A stretch of 64,000 bases of DNA, taken from the NCBI RefSeq assembly GCF_003967015.1, contig NZ_AP017560.1, positions 4,152,048-4,216,047 of the forward strand. The letters run 5' to 3'. This DNA is from Pseudanabaena sp. ABRG5-3. Its GTDB lineage: Bacteria; Cyanobacteriota; Cyanobacteriia; Pseudanabaenales; Pseudanabaenaceae. A model generated the notes under the pieces. It saw only the letters and a list, made by a program, of their open reading frames with translations. It searched no databases and had not been told where the DNA came from. This document shows, piece after piece, positions 32,525-40,449 of this stretch. A program made the position numbers and the translations under genes. Each line of letters opens with the position of its first letter. Positions within the stretch are counted from its first letter, which is position 1.

Positions 32525-32569
32525 CTCAATAAATAAAGGCGGCGCGAAGCACCGCCTTTATTTATTGAG
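32525..32569. terminator. Hairpin over the 3' end of prmA
   Basis: 21-bp stem CTCAATAAATAAAGGCGGCGC with GAA loop and one wobble; overlaps the prmA stop codon. Confidence 0.6.
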
Positions 32570-33518
32570 AGCTTTGATAGAAAGCGATCGCTATCCATTC
32601 GTCGATTTGGGCGCGATCGCATTCCACAAAACCTACCTCAGCCATAGCTGAAGATACATTCTCAGAGCGATCGCTGGTATATCCTGCGGTGATTAAGATC
32701 CCTGAGTGGGTGGAAGTCGAACGTAACGCTTTGTAAAATTCAGGGGCAAGGGAAATATGAACTCGCGCAAAAATATTAGCAACGATGAGATCGAATTGGG
32801 CGTTAGATGCAATTGCAGGGACGGACTCAATGCTATCCCCACCCATCCAATGCCCCAGTTGACTAGCACTGCCAAGGCTTGCCTCTTTGACTATTACCTG
32901 CTGTGTGACTTGGTTCCGTTCCACTGCATCTTGAGTTGCCGATACCGCAATGGGATCATTATCGATCGCCAACACCTTTGCGCCTAACTTCGCCATAGCG
33001 ACACTGAGAATCCCTGAACCTGAGCCAAGATCTAGGGTGTCAAGATTGGGCTTAACATGGCGTTCTAGTAAGCGTAGACTGAGAATAGTTGCGGGATGTA
33101 GTCCACTGCCAAAGGCAAGGCTATTTTGCAATCGCAGCACAACCTCTTGGGGCTGCGATTGATAATCGGAATCAGCCGATAGAACCACAAAGCGATCGCC
33201 TATTTTTCTAATTAAAGAACTTGCCGCATGAGATGCCGATGCGATGTGGATGGGCTTATGGTCAAGGATAAAGGTTTGTAAGCCACTGGTCATACCTGTA
33301 CGATGCAGTGGCGTGAGAATCTTCTCAATCTCATCAATCCGTTGATGAATGCGTGCATCCTCAGGTAAGTACATTTGGATCGTAAATGTCCATTGTGATG
33401 ATTCTTCCTGATATTCGCTGATCTGCATATCTTCGACTGCGATCACTTTGGCAAGCAAGGTACAGACCCAATCTACTGCTTCATTAGTAGTATCAATACT
33501 TAGTTCTATCCATGACAT
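32562..33518 (-). CDS. prmA: Ribosomal protein L11 methyltransferase PrmA
   Basis: 318 residues. The N-terminal L11-recognition domain starts MSWIELSIDTTNEAVDWVCTLLAK. The class I SAM fold has motif I LDLGSGSGILSVAMAKLG and motif II AIDNDPIAV; LALGSGLHP-type FGSGLHPATILSLRLLE precedes it, and the catalytic FDLIVANIFARVHISL motif follows, then LITAGYTSDR. It trimethylates several amino groups of L11. The last 10 residues overlap a hairpin. No disruption is visible. Confidence 0.95.
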   Translation of the reverse strand: MSWIELSIDTTNEAVDWVCTLLAKVIAVEDMQISEYQEESSQWTFTIQMYLPEDARIHQRIDEIEKILTPLHRTGMTSGLQTFILDHKPIHIASASHAASSLIRKIGDRFVVLSADSDYQSQPQEVVLRLQNSLAFGSGLHPATILSLRLLERHVKPNLDTLDLGSGSGILSVAMAKLGAKVLAIDNDPIAVSATQDAVERNQVTQQVIVKEASLGSASQLGHWMGGDSIESVPAIASNAQFDLIVANIFARVHISLAPEFYKALRSTSTHSGILITAGYTSDRSENVSSAMAEVGFVECDRAQIDEWIAIAFYQSSQ

Positions 33519-33572
33519 AATTCTTTCTCAATATTAAAAACACAGCACTATGCGCTAATTTGAAACCTAGAA

Positions 33573-33613
33573 AAATTTTTGAAAGCGCCGCTTCGCGGCG
33601 CTTTCAAAAATTT
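33573..33613. terminator. Hairpin between prmA and agmatine deiminase genes
   Basis: Perfect 19-bp stem AAATTTTTGAAAGCGCCGC with TTC loop; likely the terminator of aguA on the minus strand. Confidence 0.7.
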
Positions 33614-33623
33614 GCTGAATCTT

Positions 33624-34637
33624 TTATTGGGGTTGATGGCAGGTGATGCAATGGAATGCGCCGCCGCCTAAGAGAATATGTTTTGCCGAAAGCCCGATCG
33701 CTTTGCGGGTTGGGAAATGCTTGGCGATCGCTTCCACTGCAAGTTGATCATTAGGAGAACCGTAAATGGGAACAATCACACTATCGTTAGAGATATAGAA
33801 ATTGAGATAACTAGCAGGCATGATTTCGTCTTCGTCATCGAGTACGAGATTTGGTGAAGGAATCTTGACTACATCTATTTTCCTACCCTTTGCATCGGTC
33901 ATGGTTTCTAATTGAGAAGCAATATCCTTGAGAACTTGATAATTAGGATTATCTTCAGAAGTTGGTTCCATGCACATGATCGTATGCGGTGCAATGAAAC
34001 GCGCGATCGTGTCGATATGTCCATCGGTATGATCATTGAGCAGACCTTCTTCAATCCAAAGCACCTTCTCTACCCCCAAAGCTGCTTTTAAGCCAGACTC
34101 GATCGCTTCTTGATCGAGGTGGGGATTGCGATTAGGATTGAGTAGACATTGCTTGGTAGTCAAACAGGTTCCTTCGCCATCGACTTCGATCGCGCCGCCT
34201 TCGAGTACCCAGTCAAATTCAAATTTAGGAATATCAAGGGTTTGCAGAATATTAGCGGCTACGCGATCGTCATGTTCGAGCATATATTTGCCACCCCAGC
34301 CGTTCCATTGAAAGCGCAAGGCTCCCAATTTCCCATCGGCATTTTTGATATAAATCGGCGTGATATCGCGCATCCAGATATCACCAAAGGGAATTTGATG
34401 GAAGCGCACAGGTAAGTCCCTAAGCAATTGCTTAGCAAGTTCGGCGGTTTCCTCTAGTACCAAGATTTCTAGCTGCTCGGATGTGGCGATCGCTGTGGCA
34501 AGGGCAACAAATTCCGCTTGGACGATATCGAGATATTCTAACCACAGGTCGCGATGGCTGGGAAAGGCTAGCCAACAGGCGCTGTGGGGTTGCCATTCGG
34601 CTGGCTGAGCATAGCCCAAGTTTTTGGGGTTTTCCAT
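33624..34637 (-). CDS. aguA: Agmatine deiminase
   Basis: 337 residues, typical length. The pentein fold motifs: GDIWMRDITPIY, FQWNGWGGKY, EGGAIEVDGEGT, NDHTDGHIDTIARF and the C-terminal catalytic Cys330 in GGGAFHCITCHQPQ. The enzyme converts agmatine to N-carbamoylputrescine plus ammonia in polyamine synthesis from arginine. A partner N-carbamoylputrescine amidase is not in the window. Monocistronic. Confidence 0.95.
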   Translation of the reverse strand: MENPKNLGYAQPAEWQPHSACWLAFPSHRDLWLEYLDIVQAEFVALATAIATSEQLEILVLEETAELAKQLLRDLPVRFHQIPFGDIWMRDITPIYIKNADGKLGALRFQWNGWGGKYMLEHDDRVAANILQTLDIPKFEFDWVLEGGAIEVDGEGTCLTTKQCLLNPNRNPHLDQEAIESGLKAALGVEKVLWIEEGLLNDHTDGHIDTIARFIAPHTIMCMEPTSEDNPNYQVLKDIASQLETMTDAKGRKIDVVKIPSPNLVLDDEDEIMPASYLNFYISNDSVIVPIYGSPNDQLAVEAIAKHFPTRKAIGLSAKHILLGGGAFHCITCHQPQ

Positions 34638-34760
34638 GACTGCGGTATTGTTGATGCTGTTAACTGTCCATCGGAAATCCTACCTTTATTTGGGGCTATT
34701 TGGGTGATCTCTTCTAGTTGCTGGTTTACTGATTTTGGTAAGTTGCTTAATGTTTATCTG

Positions 34761-34810
34761 ATTAGCGATCGCTTTTTACTTGCTGATAGGTTTATGCGTG
34801 TGGCGATCAC
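34761..34810. repeat. Dispersed repeat R3, copy 1
   Basis: GATTAGCGATCGCTTTTTAC then TTGCTGATAGGTTTATGCG and TGTGGCGATCA. The second copy is at 35411-35459, on the other side of the broken vapBC module. Confidence 0.7.
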
Positions 34811-34849
34811 TTGATGGTAGTGGCTAAAATGTTAACTAGATGAATCTAC

Positions 34850-34982
34850 CTAAGACCAATCTTCAATTGGCAAGTTTTGAATTTGTCCAAAATCTTTTGC
34901 ATTGCGGGTTACTACAGTGGCGTTGAGTATTTCCTTTGAGAAATAAAGAAGCATGATCGGTATCGAGTATCAATAGACTCAA
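34850..34982 (-). pseudogene. VapC toxin remnant (large internal deletion)
   Basis: Starts TTG at 34982, overlapping the antitoxin stop, and reads LSLLILDTDHASLFLKG, the N-terminal PIN strand with the first Asp. It then switches frame to NATVVTRNAKDFGQIQNLPIEDWS, the typical end of a VapC (TRNxxDF...LxxEDW), stopping at 34850-34852. Some 90-100 codons of the middle are gone. The remaining DNA is 133 nt. The antitoxin upstream is intact. Confidence 0.78.
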
Positions 34983-35335
34983 GCGATTTTTTCCTCTTGA
35001 TAGTCAATTGCGGTCTGTGAATCTAGTTCACAACGATGAGATTCAATGTTGGTTAGTACGGAGTCAAATAGCTGACTATTTTTATAAATTCCTGCGAACT
35101 TTCGCCAAGGATGTTCGTGTTTGGGAATTTCTAGTTCCAGAGATACGACTTCATTCTCTGATAAATTTGCAGTAATTAATCGATCTAATTCAGAAATAGC
35201 TGATTTGCGATCGCTGCTAGTAACGCTATATTCAGGCAGTCCTAATACTCTAGCGCTGACTCTGCCATCTTTTTCATTTTTGACTAAGACGTTAATAGAT
35301 AGCTTAGTTTGTCCATTAATCAGTTTGGCATTCAT
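34979..35335 (-). CDS. Orphan antitoxin of the broken VapC
   Basis: 118 residues from ATG 35335, which follows AAAGGT by 7 nt; an upstream in-frame ATG (35359) lacks that support. N-terminal beta part (LINGQTKLSINVLVKNEKDGRVSARVLGLPEYSVTSSDRKSAISEL) is like an antitoxin of the HicB-like/DUF1902 or VapB type, with a helical C-terminus (NSQLFDSVLTNIESHRCEL). Its stop codon overlaps the start of the toxin remnant, the classical layout. Confidence 0.65.
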   Translation of the reverse strand: MNAKLINGQTKLSINVLVKNEKDGRVSARVLGLPEYSVTSSDRKSAISELDRLITANLSENEVVSLELEIPKHEHPWRKFAGIYKNSQLFDSVLTNIESHRCELDSQTAIDYQEEKIA

Positions 35336-35410
35336 AAAATTTACCTTTGGCGATCGCATTGGTTACGATGCTTCATATTATGGCACTGCTTAATGATTCT
35401 CGGCATAGGC

Positions 35411-35459
35411 GACTGATCGCCTTTTACTTGCTGACAGGTTTATGAGTGTGCGATCGCTC
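35411..35459. repeat. Dispersed repeat R3, copy 2
   Basis: GACTGATCGCCTTTTACTTG then CTGACAGGTTTATGAGTGTG and CGATCGC, a close match to 34761-34810. Confidence 0.7.
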
Positions 35460-35489
35460 AAACCTAATTCGCCAAATCCTTTAGACGAT

Positions 35490-35518
35490 TTGACTAATTA
35501 TATAAAATTTTATATAAT
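35490..35518 (+). promoter_or_regulatory. Promoter with overlapping perfect palindrome (autoregulatory operator)
   Basis: TTGACT (35490-35495), 17-nt spacer, TATAAT (35513-35518). A perfect 22-bp palindrome ATTATATAAAATTTTATATAAT fills 35497-35518, so a bound dimer would block both spacer and -10 box. It lies 24 nt before the XRE protein gene, its probable regulator. Confidence 0.8.
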
Positions 35519-35542
35519 CTCAATAAAGTTGAATATCAAATT

Positions 35543-35866
35543 ATGGCAATTAAGTTTTACGAGAGTCCTTTTCATGCGATCGAGGAGCCTGAAGTTGCGA
35601 GTAAGTCGGTTTTAAAGGCTGACTTGACGATCATGATTCGAGACATAATTGAGAATAGAGGGTGGACTCAGAAAGAGGCGGCTGAAAGGTTGGCGGTTAC
35701 TCAGCCTCGTGTATCGGACATTGTGAATGGAAAAATTGATAAGTTTACTTTGGATATGTTGTTTTCAATGTTAGATAAGCTGGGATTTAGGACTGAGTTT
35801 ACTTTTAGTAATTTAGAAAGTGCTTCTATTAAAATCCAAACAAGGGATTTATCGAAAGTTTCTTAG
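35543..35866 (+). CDS. XRE-family HTH protein (HigA-like antitoxin), no toxin partner
   Basis: 107 residues. The helix-turn-helix (about 32-80) reads WTQKEAAERLAVTQPRVSDIVNGKIDKFTLDMLFSML, typical of antitoxins in HigBA-type modules. The N-terminal extension (KFYESPFHAIEEPEVASKSVLKADL) is the part that usually contacts the toxin. No RelE/HigB-like gene lies before or after it, so it is orphan or a stand-alone regulator. Its promoter has a perfect palindromic operator. Confidence 0.82.
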   Translation: MAIKFYESPFHAIEEPEVASKSVLKADLTIMIRDIIENRGWTQKEAAERLAVTQPRVSDIVNGKIDKFTLDMLFSMLDKLGFRTEFTFSNLESASIKIQTRDLSKVS

Positions 35867-35939
35867 TTATTTTTGGATGGTAGCGATCGAAATATCAATA
35901 GTTTATAGAATATTAAATATATCTAAATATCACAAATTT

Positions 35940-36158
35940 ATGTTTAGAGACTCAAAGTTTATTAGTAGCTCGACCGATGTTATGGGTGGTACGACTATAT
36001 TTACAAATACTAGAGTTCCCGTGCAGACACTTTTGGATTATCTCAAGGCGGGAGAATCGATTGATGATTTTTTGGATGGTTTCCCAACTGTGACTAGGGA
36101 ACAGGTTATTTGTTTTCTGGAAGAGTTAGGAAGAAGCTTGTTAAGTGTGGCGGCATGA
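35940..36158 (+). CDS. DUF433 protein (antitoxin-type HTH), copy 1
   Basis: 72 residues from ATG 35940, which begins the DUF433 core SKFISSSTDVMGGTTIFTNTRVPVQTLLDYLKAGESIDDFLDGFPTVTREQV. An in-frame start at 35820 would prepend unrelated residues. DUF433 proteins are the antitoxin-like partners of DUF5615 PIN-fold toxins. The expected partner follows at 36160 but is only a stub. Confidence 0.85.
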   Translation: MFRDSKFISSSTDVMGGTTIFTNTRVPVQTLLDYLKAGESIDDFLDGFPTVTREQVICFLEELGRSLLSVAA

Positions 36159-36159
36159 T

Positions 36160-36195
36160 ATGAGGATTCTTCTAGATGAAGGTATCGATCAATAA
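36160..36195 (+). pseudogene. DUF5615 toxin stub (first 11 codons)
   Basis: ATG 36160 reads MRILLDEGIDQ then TAA. MRILLDE is the standard start of DUF5615 PIN-like proteins, with the first active-site Asp. The rest is missing and the sequence runs directly into the restriction-modification gene. Confidence 0.72.
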
Positions 36196-38698
36196 TTTGC
36201 GAGAGAAATTAATATCAAGTTGCAATTGTTACAAAATGAATTTTCTTACTGAATCTACTGATATAAATAGAATTCATTTATCCTTGGAGATAGATACAGA
36301 AAAACGTAGCCAGTTAGGACAGTTTCTAACACCTGCTCCAATTGCCCGTTTTATGGCAAGACAATTTAATAATCTATCGGGACATATTAGTTTGCTTGAT
36401 GCTGGTGCTGGCGTTGGAGCATTAAGTGCAGCTTTTGTAGAGCAATTGTTAGTTAGCACTAATCCAATAGAAAGTTGTTTTATAACTGCCTATGAGATCG
36501 AACCAAGTCTTATCCCATGCTTAAAACAGCGATTGATCGAATGCTGTGGTGCTTTAGAACACAAAGGAATTAAGTCAGATTTTTATTTACATGAAAAGAA
36601 CTTTATAGAAGATTTTGCTGGAGTAAATTTGCCACATCTGACTGAACATAAAGGCTTGTTTAGTCATGCAATTCTAAATCCACCTTATAAAAAAATTAAT
36701 AGTCAGTCATCTGAAAAAAAGGCTCTTATAAACCTTGGTATTGATACAGTTAATCTTTACAGTGCCTTTGTCTGGCTTGCAATGTTAAAACTTGCAGAAG
36801 ATGGGGAGATGGTCGCTATCACCCCAAGAAGTTTTTGTAACGGGATGTATTTTCGTCCTTTTCGTAAAGCAATTTTACAAGATATGGGAATTCATAAAAT
36901 CCATATTTTTAAGAGCCGTTCAAATAATTTTGTCGATGACAATGTATTACAAGAAAATATTATTTTCCATGCTACAAAAACAAAACTTAAACCTGATTTT
37001 ATAGAAGTTACTAATCATACTGGAAATACTTTATATGAATTCTCAGAAATAAGGAAAGTTCCCTATAATCAAGTAATTGATATAAACGATTGTGAGCAAT
37101 TTATTTACATTAACAGTAATTCTCTAGAAGATGCATTAAGAATACAAATGCATAAAATGCCATGTAACTTAGATGCACTTGGTTTAGATATATCAACTGG
37201 TCCAGTTGTTGATTTTCGGCTCAAGGCTAATTTGAGAAGCTACTTAGATCATAAAAATATTCCTCTGCTTTATCCAGAATCGATCAAAGCAGGTATGGTT
37301 GACTTCCCTCCAAAAAAACCTCGCAAAGCGATCGCCATTGAACATAATTCCACAACTCAGAAATGGCTAGTTCCCCAAGGCTGGTACGTTGTGATAAAGA
37401 GATTTTCAGCTAAGGAAGAAAAACGCCGCGTTACGGCTGCTGTCTGTTCTCCTATGGATGAACCGCTATTAGGTATAGAAAATCACCTTAACTACATTCA
37501 TGCTAAAGGAAGAGGTTTACATCCTGATCTTGCAAGAGGTTTAACGGCTTTTCTAAATTCAACATTATTTGATCACTATTTTCGACAATTTAGCGGTCAT
37601 ACACAAGTTAACGCAACAGATTTGCGTAGAATAAAATATCCTTGTAAAAATACTTTGATGTCTTTAGGGAGTCAAATTAATGGCTCTATACTCGATCAAA
37701 AATCTCTTGATCATCTTGTCCATAAAACTCTATCAATTATGAGCGAAGTAACTAATGCTATTCAAGCTAGTCAGCGTATCGAAGAAGCTCTTGCTATTCT
37801 CAAAAATATTTCTGCGCCTAAAGAACAGCAAAATGAACGTTCAGCGCTTTGCTTACTAGCCTTAGCAAATATTCGCCCCGATAATCTTTGGAGTCAAGCA
37901 ACTGCACCAAGCCGCAGAATTACTGAAATGATGGATTGGTTTCGTGATTACTACGGTAAACAATATGCACCTAACACAAGGGAAACCGTAAGAAGACAAA
38001 CAATGCATCAGTTTGTACAAATGGGGATGGTAATAGAGAATCCAGATCGTCCAGACAGACCAATTAATAGCCCTAAGTGGTGTTACCAATTGCATCCACA
38101 AGCTCTTTATCTCTTACAATCATATGGCTCTGATCAGTGGGAAGAATCTCGGCTAAATTATGCTATTTCAGTCAAAAATATATTGCAGGAGAAGGAACGA
38201 AATATATCAATGATTCCAGCTATATTGCCTGATGGTAGTTCAATTCAGCTTTCGGCAGGTGGACAAAATTTATTAATAAAAGATATTTTAGAAAAGTTCT
38301 GCCCTAGATTTACGCCTAAAGGGATAGTTTTATACGTTGGTGATGCGGGAGATAAATTGATTGTTAATGAGACTCAAAGATTTAAAGAACTTGGTCTTGA
38401 ACTCGATCCCCACGGTAAAATTCCAGACTTAGTAGTGCATTATGAAGATAAAGGTTGGCTTGTATTAATAGAAGCTGTAACTAGCCACGGTGCTGTCAAT
38501 CTGAAACGTCGAAATGAATTAAAGCAAATTTTTCAAGCTAGTCAAGAGGGATTAGTTTTTGTTACTGCATTTCCAAGTCGCAAGGAAATGACAAAATATT
38601 TAGCCGAAATTTCTTGGGAAACAGAGGTTTGGGTAGCTGATCAACCAGACCATATGATTCATTTCAACGGAGAGAGGTTTCTAGGTCCTTATGAATAA
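36176..38698 (+). CDS. Single-chain restriction-modification enzyme: N6-adenine methyltransferase fused to BsuBI/PstI endonuclease
   Basis: 840 residues. Methyltransferase part (about 40-330): QLGQFLTPAPIARFMA, SAM motif I LLDAGAGVGALSAA (about 80), catalytic NPPY in AILNPPYKKI (about 170). A middle region (about 330-580) may hold the DNA-recognition domain. A winged-helix N-domain of BsuBI/PstI type follows (about 580-665; RRITEMMDWFRDYYGKQY), then the nuclease domain (about 690-840): LYVGDAGDKLI, GKIPDL (about 747-752), LIEAVTSHGAV with Glu about 765, VTAFPSRKEM and the family end HMIHFNGERFLGPYE. PstI-type enzymes cut CTGCAG, but the specificity here is unknown. ATG 36176 has GAGGA upstream; ATG 36236 (MNFLTEST) is an alternative. 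Confidence 0.85.
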   Translation: MKVSINNLREKLISSCNCYKMNFLTESTDINRIHLSLEIDTEKRSQLGQFLTPAPIARFMARQFNNLSGHISLLDAGAGVGALSAAFVEQLLVSTNPIESCFITAYEIEPSLIPCLKQRLIECCGALEHKGIKSDFYLHEKNFIEDFAGVNLPHLTEHKGLFSHAILNPPYKKINSQSSEKKALINLGIDTVNLYSAFVWLAMLKLAEDGEMVAITPRSFCNGMYFRPFRKAILQDMGIHKIHIFKSRSNNFVDDNVLQENIIFHATKTKLKPDFIEVTNHTGNTLYEFSEIRKVPYNQVIDINDCEQFIYINSNSLEDALRIQMHKMPCNLDALGLDISTGPVVDFRLKANLRSYLDHKNIPLLYPESIKAGMVDFPPKKPRKAIAIEHNSTTQKWLVPQGWYVVIKRFSAKEEKRRVTAAVCSPMDEPLLGIENHLNYIHAKGRGLHPDLARGLTAFLNSTLFDHYFRQFSGHTQVNATDLRRIKYPCKNTLMSLGSQINGSILDQKSLDHLVHKTLSIMSEVTNAIQASQRIEEALAILKNISAPKEQQNERSALCLLALANIRPDNLWSQATAPSRRITEMMDWFRDYYGKQYAPNTRETVRRQTMHQFVQMGMVIENPDRPDRPINSPKWCYQLHPQALYLLQSYGSDQWEESRLNYAISVKNILQEKERNISMIPAILPDGSSIQLSAGGQNLLIKDILEKFCPRFTPKGIVLYVGDAGDKLIVNETQRFKELGLELDPHGKIPDLVVHYEDKGWLVLIEAVTSHGAVNLKRRNELKQIFQASQEGLVFVTAFPSRKEMTKYLAEISWETEVWVADQPDHMIHFNGERFLGPYE

Positions 38699-38770
38699 CT
38701 AAAAAATCTTGCTAGCTTATATGGCTATTTCTATTGATCGTAGCCATTGACGTTTTCTCATTAGTCTCAG

Positions 38771-38836
38771 ATATTTGGGAAGAGTTGAAGAGAAAGGGAG
38801 AAAATGCGATCGCTTTTACTACTTGCGAGACTTAGC
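38771..38836. repeat. Dispersed repeat R2, copy 1
   Basis: ATATTTGGGAAGAGTTGAAG, then GATCGCTTTTACTACTTGCG. Four copies of this 65-70-bp repeat lie at 38771, 39600, 40380 and 41167, each beside a toxin-antitoxin module. Confidence 0.75.
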
Positions 38837-38953
38837 CATCTGAATTGTCAATATGAGGATTAAATGAGCGATCGGTGAGTATCATAGATTTACATTTTCT
38901 GAAAATGGTAAAATCATCTCATCCTTTTAAAATCTCCTAACCAGAGTAAAACT

Positions 38954-39181
38954 ATGCTGTTACAAGAACTTAAAAATCAGGCAAATAAATTACCTGTAAA
39001 TGATCGGCTAGAACTTGTGCGCTCTATCATCGATTCGATCCAAGAAATTCCAAGTTCAAAACCTACGCGAACCCAAGCAATTAACCGCATGAAAGGTTTA
39101 CTCAAAACTAGTCAGCCATCCCCAACCGATGCTGAAGTCGAATCAATGTTAGAACAGCATCGCATGGAAAAGTATCTCTAA
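38954..39181 (+). CDS. Antitoxin of the frameshifted PIN toxin
   Basis: 75 residues, helical and charged. The N-terminus (LLQELKNQANKLPVNDRLELVRSIIDSIQEI) resembles the Prevent-host-death-free small antitoxins that pair with PIN toxins; the C-terminus is disordered (KTSQPSPTDAEVESMLEQHRMEKYL). Its stop TAA overlaps the toxin ATG (TAATG), the usual coupling. Confidence 0.75.
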   Translation: MLLQELKNQANKLPVNDRLELVRSIIDSIQEIPSSKPTRTQAINRMKGLLKTSQPSPTDAEVESMLEQHRMEKYL

Positions 39182-39592
39182 TGAAAGTTCTTGTTGACAC
39201 AAATGTTCTACTAGATTTTTTGTTGGAAAGAGAACCTTTTAAAAAAGATGCAGAAGAACTGTTTGCAGCGATCGACTCTGGACAAATCATTGGCTATGTA
39301 ACCGCTACAACCCTAACCGATATCTTCTACATTGCGCGTAAACATACTCGCAGTCTAGAACTCGCAAGAGAAGCAGTTTCCAGTACATTAGAAACCATGA
39401 CTATTTGTCCAATCAATCGAAATGTCTTAGAGTCAGCATTTACATCTGGCTTAACAGATTTTGAAGATGCTTTCTCAGATTTATAGTGCGATCACTCAAA
39501 ACTTAGATGCAATAGTAACTCGTGATACTAAAGGATTTGTAAGTTCTCCTATACCCGTATACGCTGTTCAAGAACTATTAGAAAAATTGTAA
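39181..39592 (+). pseudogene. PIN-domain toxin (VapC) with a +1 frameshift
   Basis: Reads MKVLVDTNVLLDFLLEREPF... to TDFEDAFSDL and stops at 39484-39486. Dropping one T from the TTT at 39471-39473 restores TDFEDASQIYSAITQNLDA, then IVTRDTKGFVSSPIPVYAVQ to a stop at 39590-39592. That restores both C-terminal acidic motifs of the PIN fold (DFEDA and TRDxxGF). The product without it (101 residues) lacks the last active-site Asp. It may be a mutation, a phase-variable tract or a sequencing error. Confidence 0.82.
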
Positions 39593-39599
39593 AAGTCCA

Positions 39600-39669
39600 A
39601 TATTTGGGAAGAGGTAAGGGTGATGGATAAAAAGGCGATCGCTTTTAATTATTTGAGAGACTTACCAAT
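39600..39669. repeat. Dispersed repeat R2, copy 2
   Basis: TATTTGGGAAGAGGTAAGGG, GTGATGGATAAAAAGGCG, ATCGCTTTTAATTATTTGAGAGA in order; between the PIN module and the DUF433-DUF5615 module. Confidence 0.75.
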
Positions 39670-39687
39670 AGAACAAGGAGACATCAC

Positions 39688-40014
39688 ATGACACTCAAAG
39701 AACTACAACCACAACTATTAGCCCTAACCCCCGAAGAAAAATCTCAAGCAATCCAAATTTTAGTACAAAGCCTCAGCAACAAATGGCAAGGCATCGAAAA
39801 AAATCCTAGAGTCATAGGCGGCGATGCCTGCATTCGACAAACCCGCATACCCGTATGGCTATTAGTGAGCCTCCAACGACAAGGCGCAAGCGAAGCCTAC
39901 ATCCTTGAAGACTATCCTACCCTCTCCGCAACAGACCTAGTAAACGCATGGCGCTATGCTGAAACACACATTGATGAGATAGAAGCAGCAATTCATCGGC
40001 AAGAGGCAGCTTAA
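39688..40014 (+). CDS. DUF433 antitoxin-like protein, copy 2
   Basis: 108 residues. DUF433 core at about 38-100: NPRVIGGDACIRQTRIPVWLLVSLQRQGASEAYILEDYPTLSATDLVNAWRYA, a compact helix-turn-helix. The N-terminal 30 residues (ELQPQLLALTPEEKSQAIQILV) form an added helix. It precedes the DUF5615 gene by 1 nt and is its antitoxin partner. This pair is complete, unlike 35940/36160. Confidence 0.88.
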   Translation: MTLKELQPQLLALTPEEKSQAIQILVQSLSNKWQGIEKNPRVIGGDACIRQTRIPVWLLVSLQRQGASEAYILEDYPTLSATDLVNAWRYAETHIDEIEAAIHRQEAA

Positions 40015-40015
40015 C

Positions 40016-40357
40016 ATGGCACGTCTCTACGCCGATGAGCAATTCCCTAGAATTGTCGTCAAACTACTACGCGCACTAGATCATGATATTCTGACAGTCC
40101 AAGAAGCAGGAAAAGCCAACCAAAGAATCCCCGATGAAGATGTATTAGCCTTTGCGATCGCTGACAACCGTGCTGTGTTAACGATTAATCGAAGTGACTT
40201 CATTCGACTGCATAACCTACAACCTATTCATGCAGGTATTATCGTTTGTACAGAAGACCTCAATAGACAAAGACTAGCTAACCAAATTCATGAAGCAATC
40301 ACCAATGCAGGCGATCTAACCAACACACTAATTCGGATAAATCGCCCCAGTAAATAA
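40016..40357 (+). CDS. DUF5615 PIN-like toxin
   Basis: 113 residues: MARLYADEQFPRIVVKLLRALDHDILTVQEAGKANQRIPDEDVLAFAIADNRAVLTINRSDF is the family core, with the PIN acidic residues in LYADE (Asp7), PDEDVL and NRSDF. A predicted Mg-dependent ribonuclease, toxin of the pair with the DUF433 protein. The DUF433 gene stops 1 nt before its ATG. Confidence 0.87.
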   Translation: MARLYADEQFPRIVVKLLRALDHDILTVQEAGKANQRIPDEDVLAFAIADNRAVLTINRSDFIRLHNLQPIHAGIIVCTEDLNRQRLANQIHEAITNAGDLTNTLIRINRPSK

Positions 40358-40379
40358 AGCTTTCTTCACCATTGGCGGG

Positions 40380-40449
40380 ATATTTGAGAAGAGATAAGAG
40401 TGATGGAGGAAAAGGCGATCGCTTTTATTATTTACGAGATTTATCGATT
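40380..40449. repeat. Dispersed repeat R2, copy 3
   Basis: TATTTGAGAAGAGATAAGAG, TGATGGAGGAAAAGGCG, ATCGCTTTTATTATTTACGAG; between the DUF5615 gene and the aspartyl protease gene. Confidence 0.75.

Noticed and set aside
32134-32622. 162-residue minus-strand ORF overlapping prmA and the 77-aa membrane protein
   Set aside because: Out of frame with both genes and crosses a hairpin and the tandem duplication; no coding pattern.
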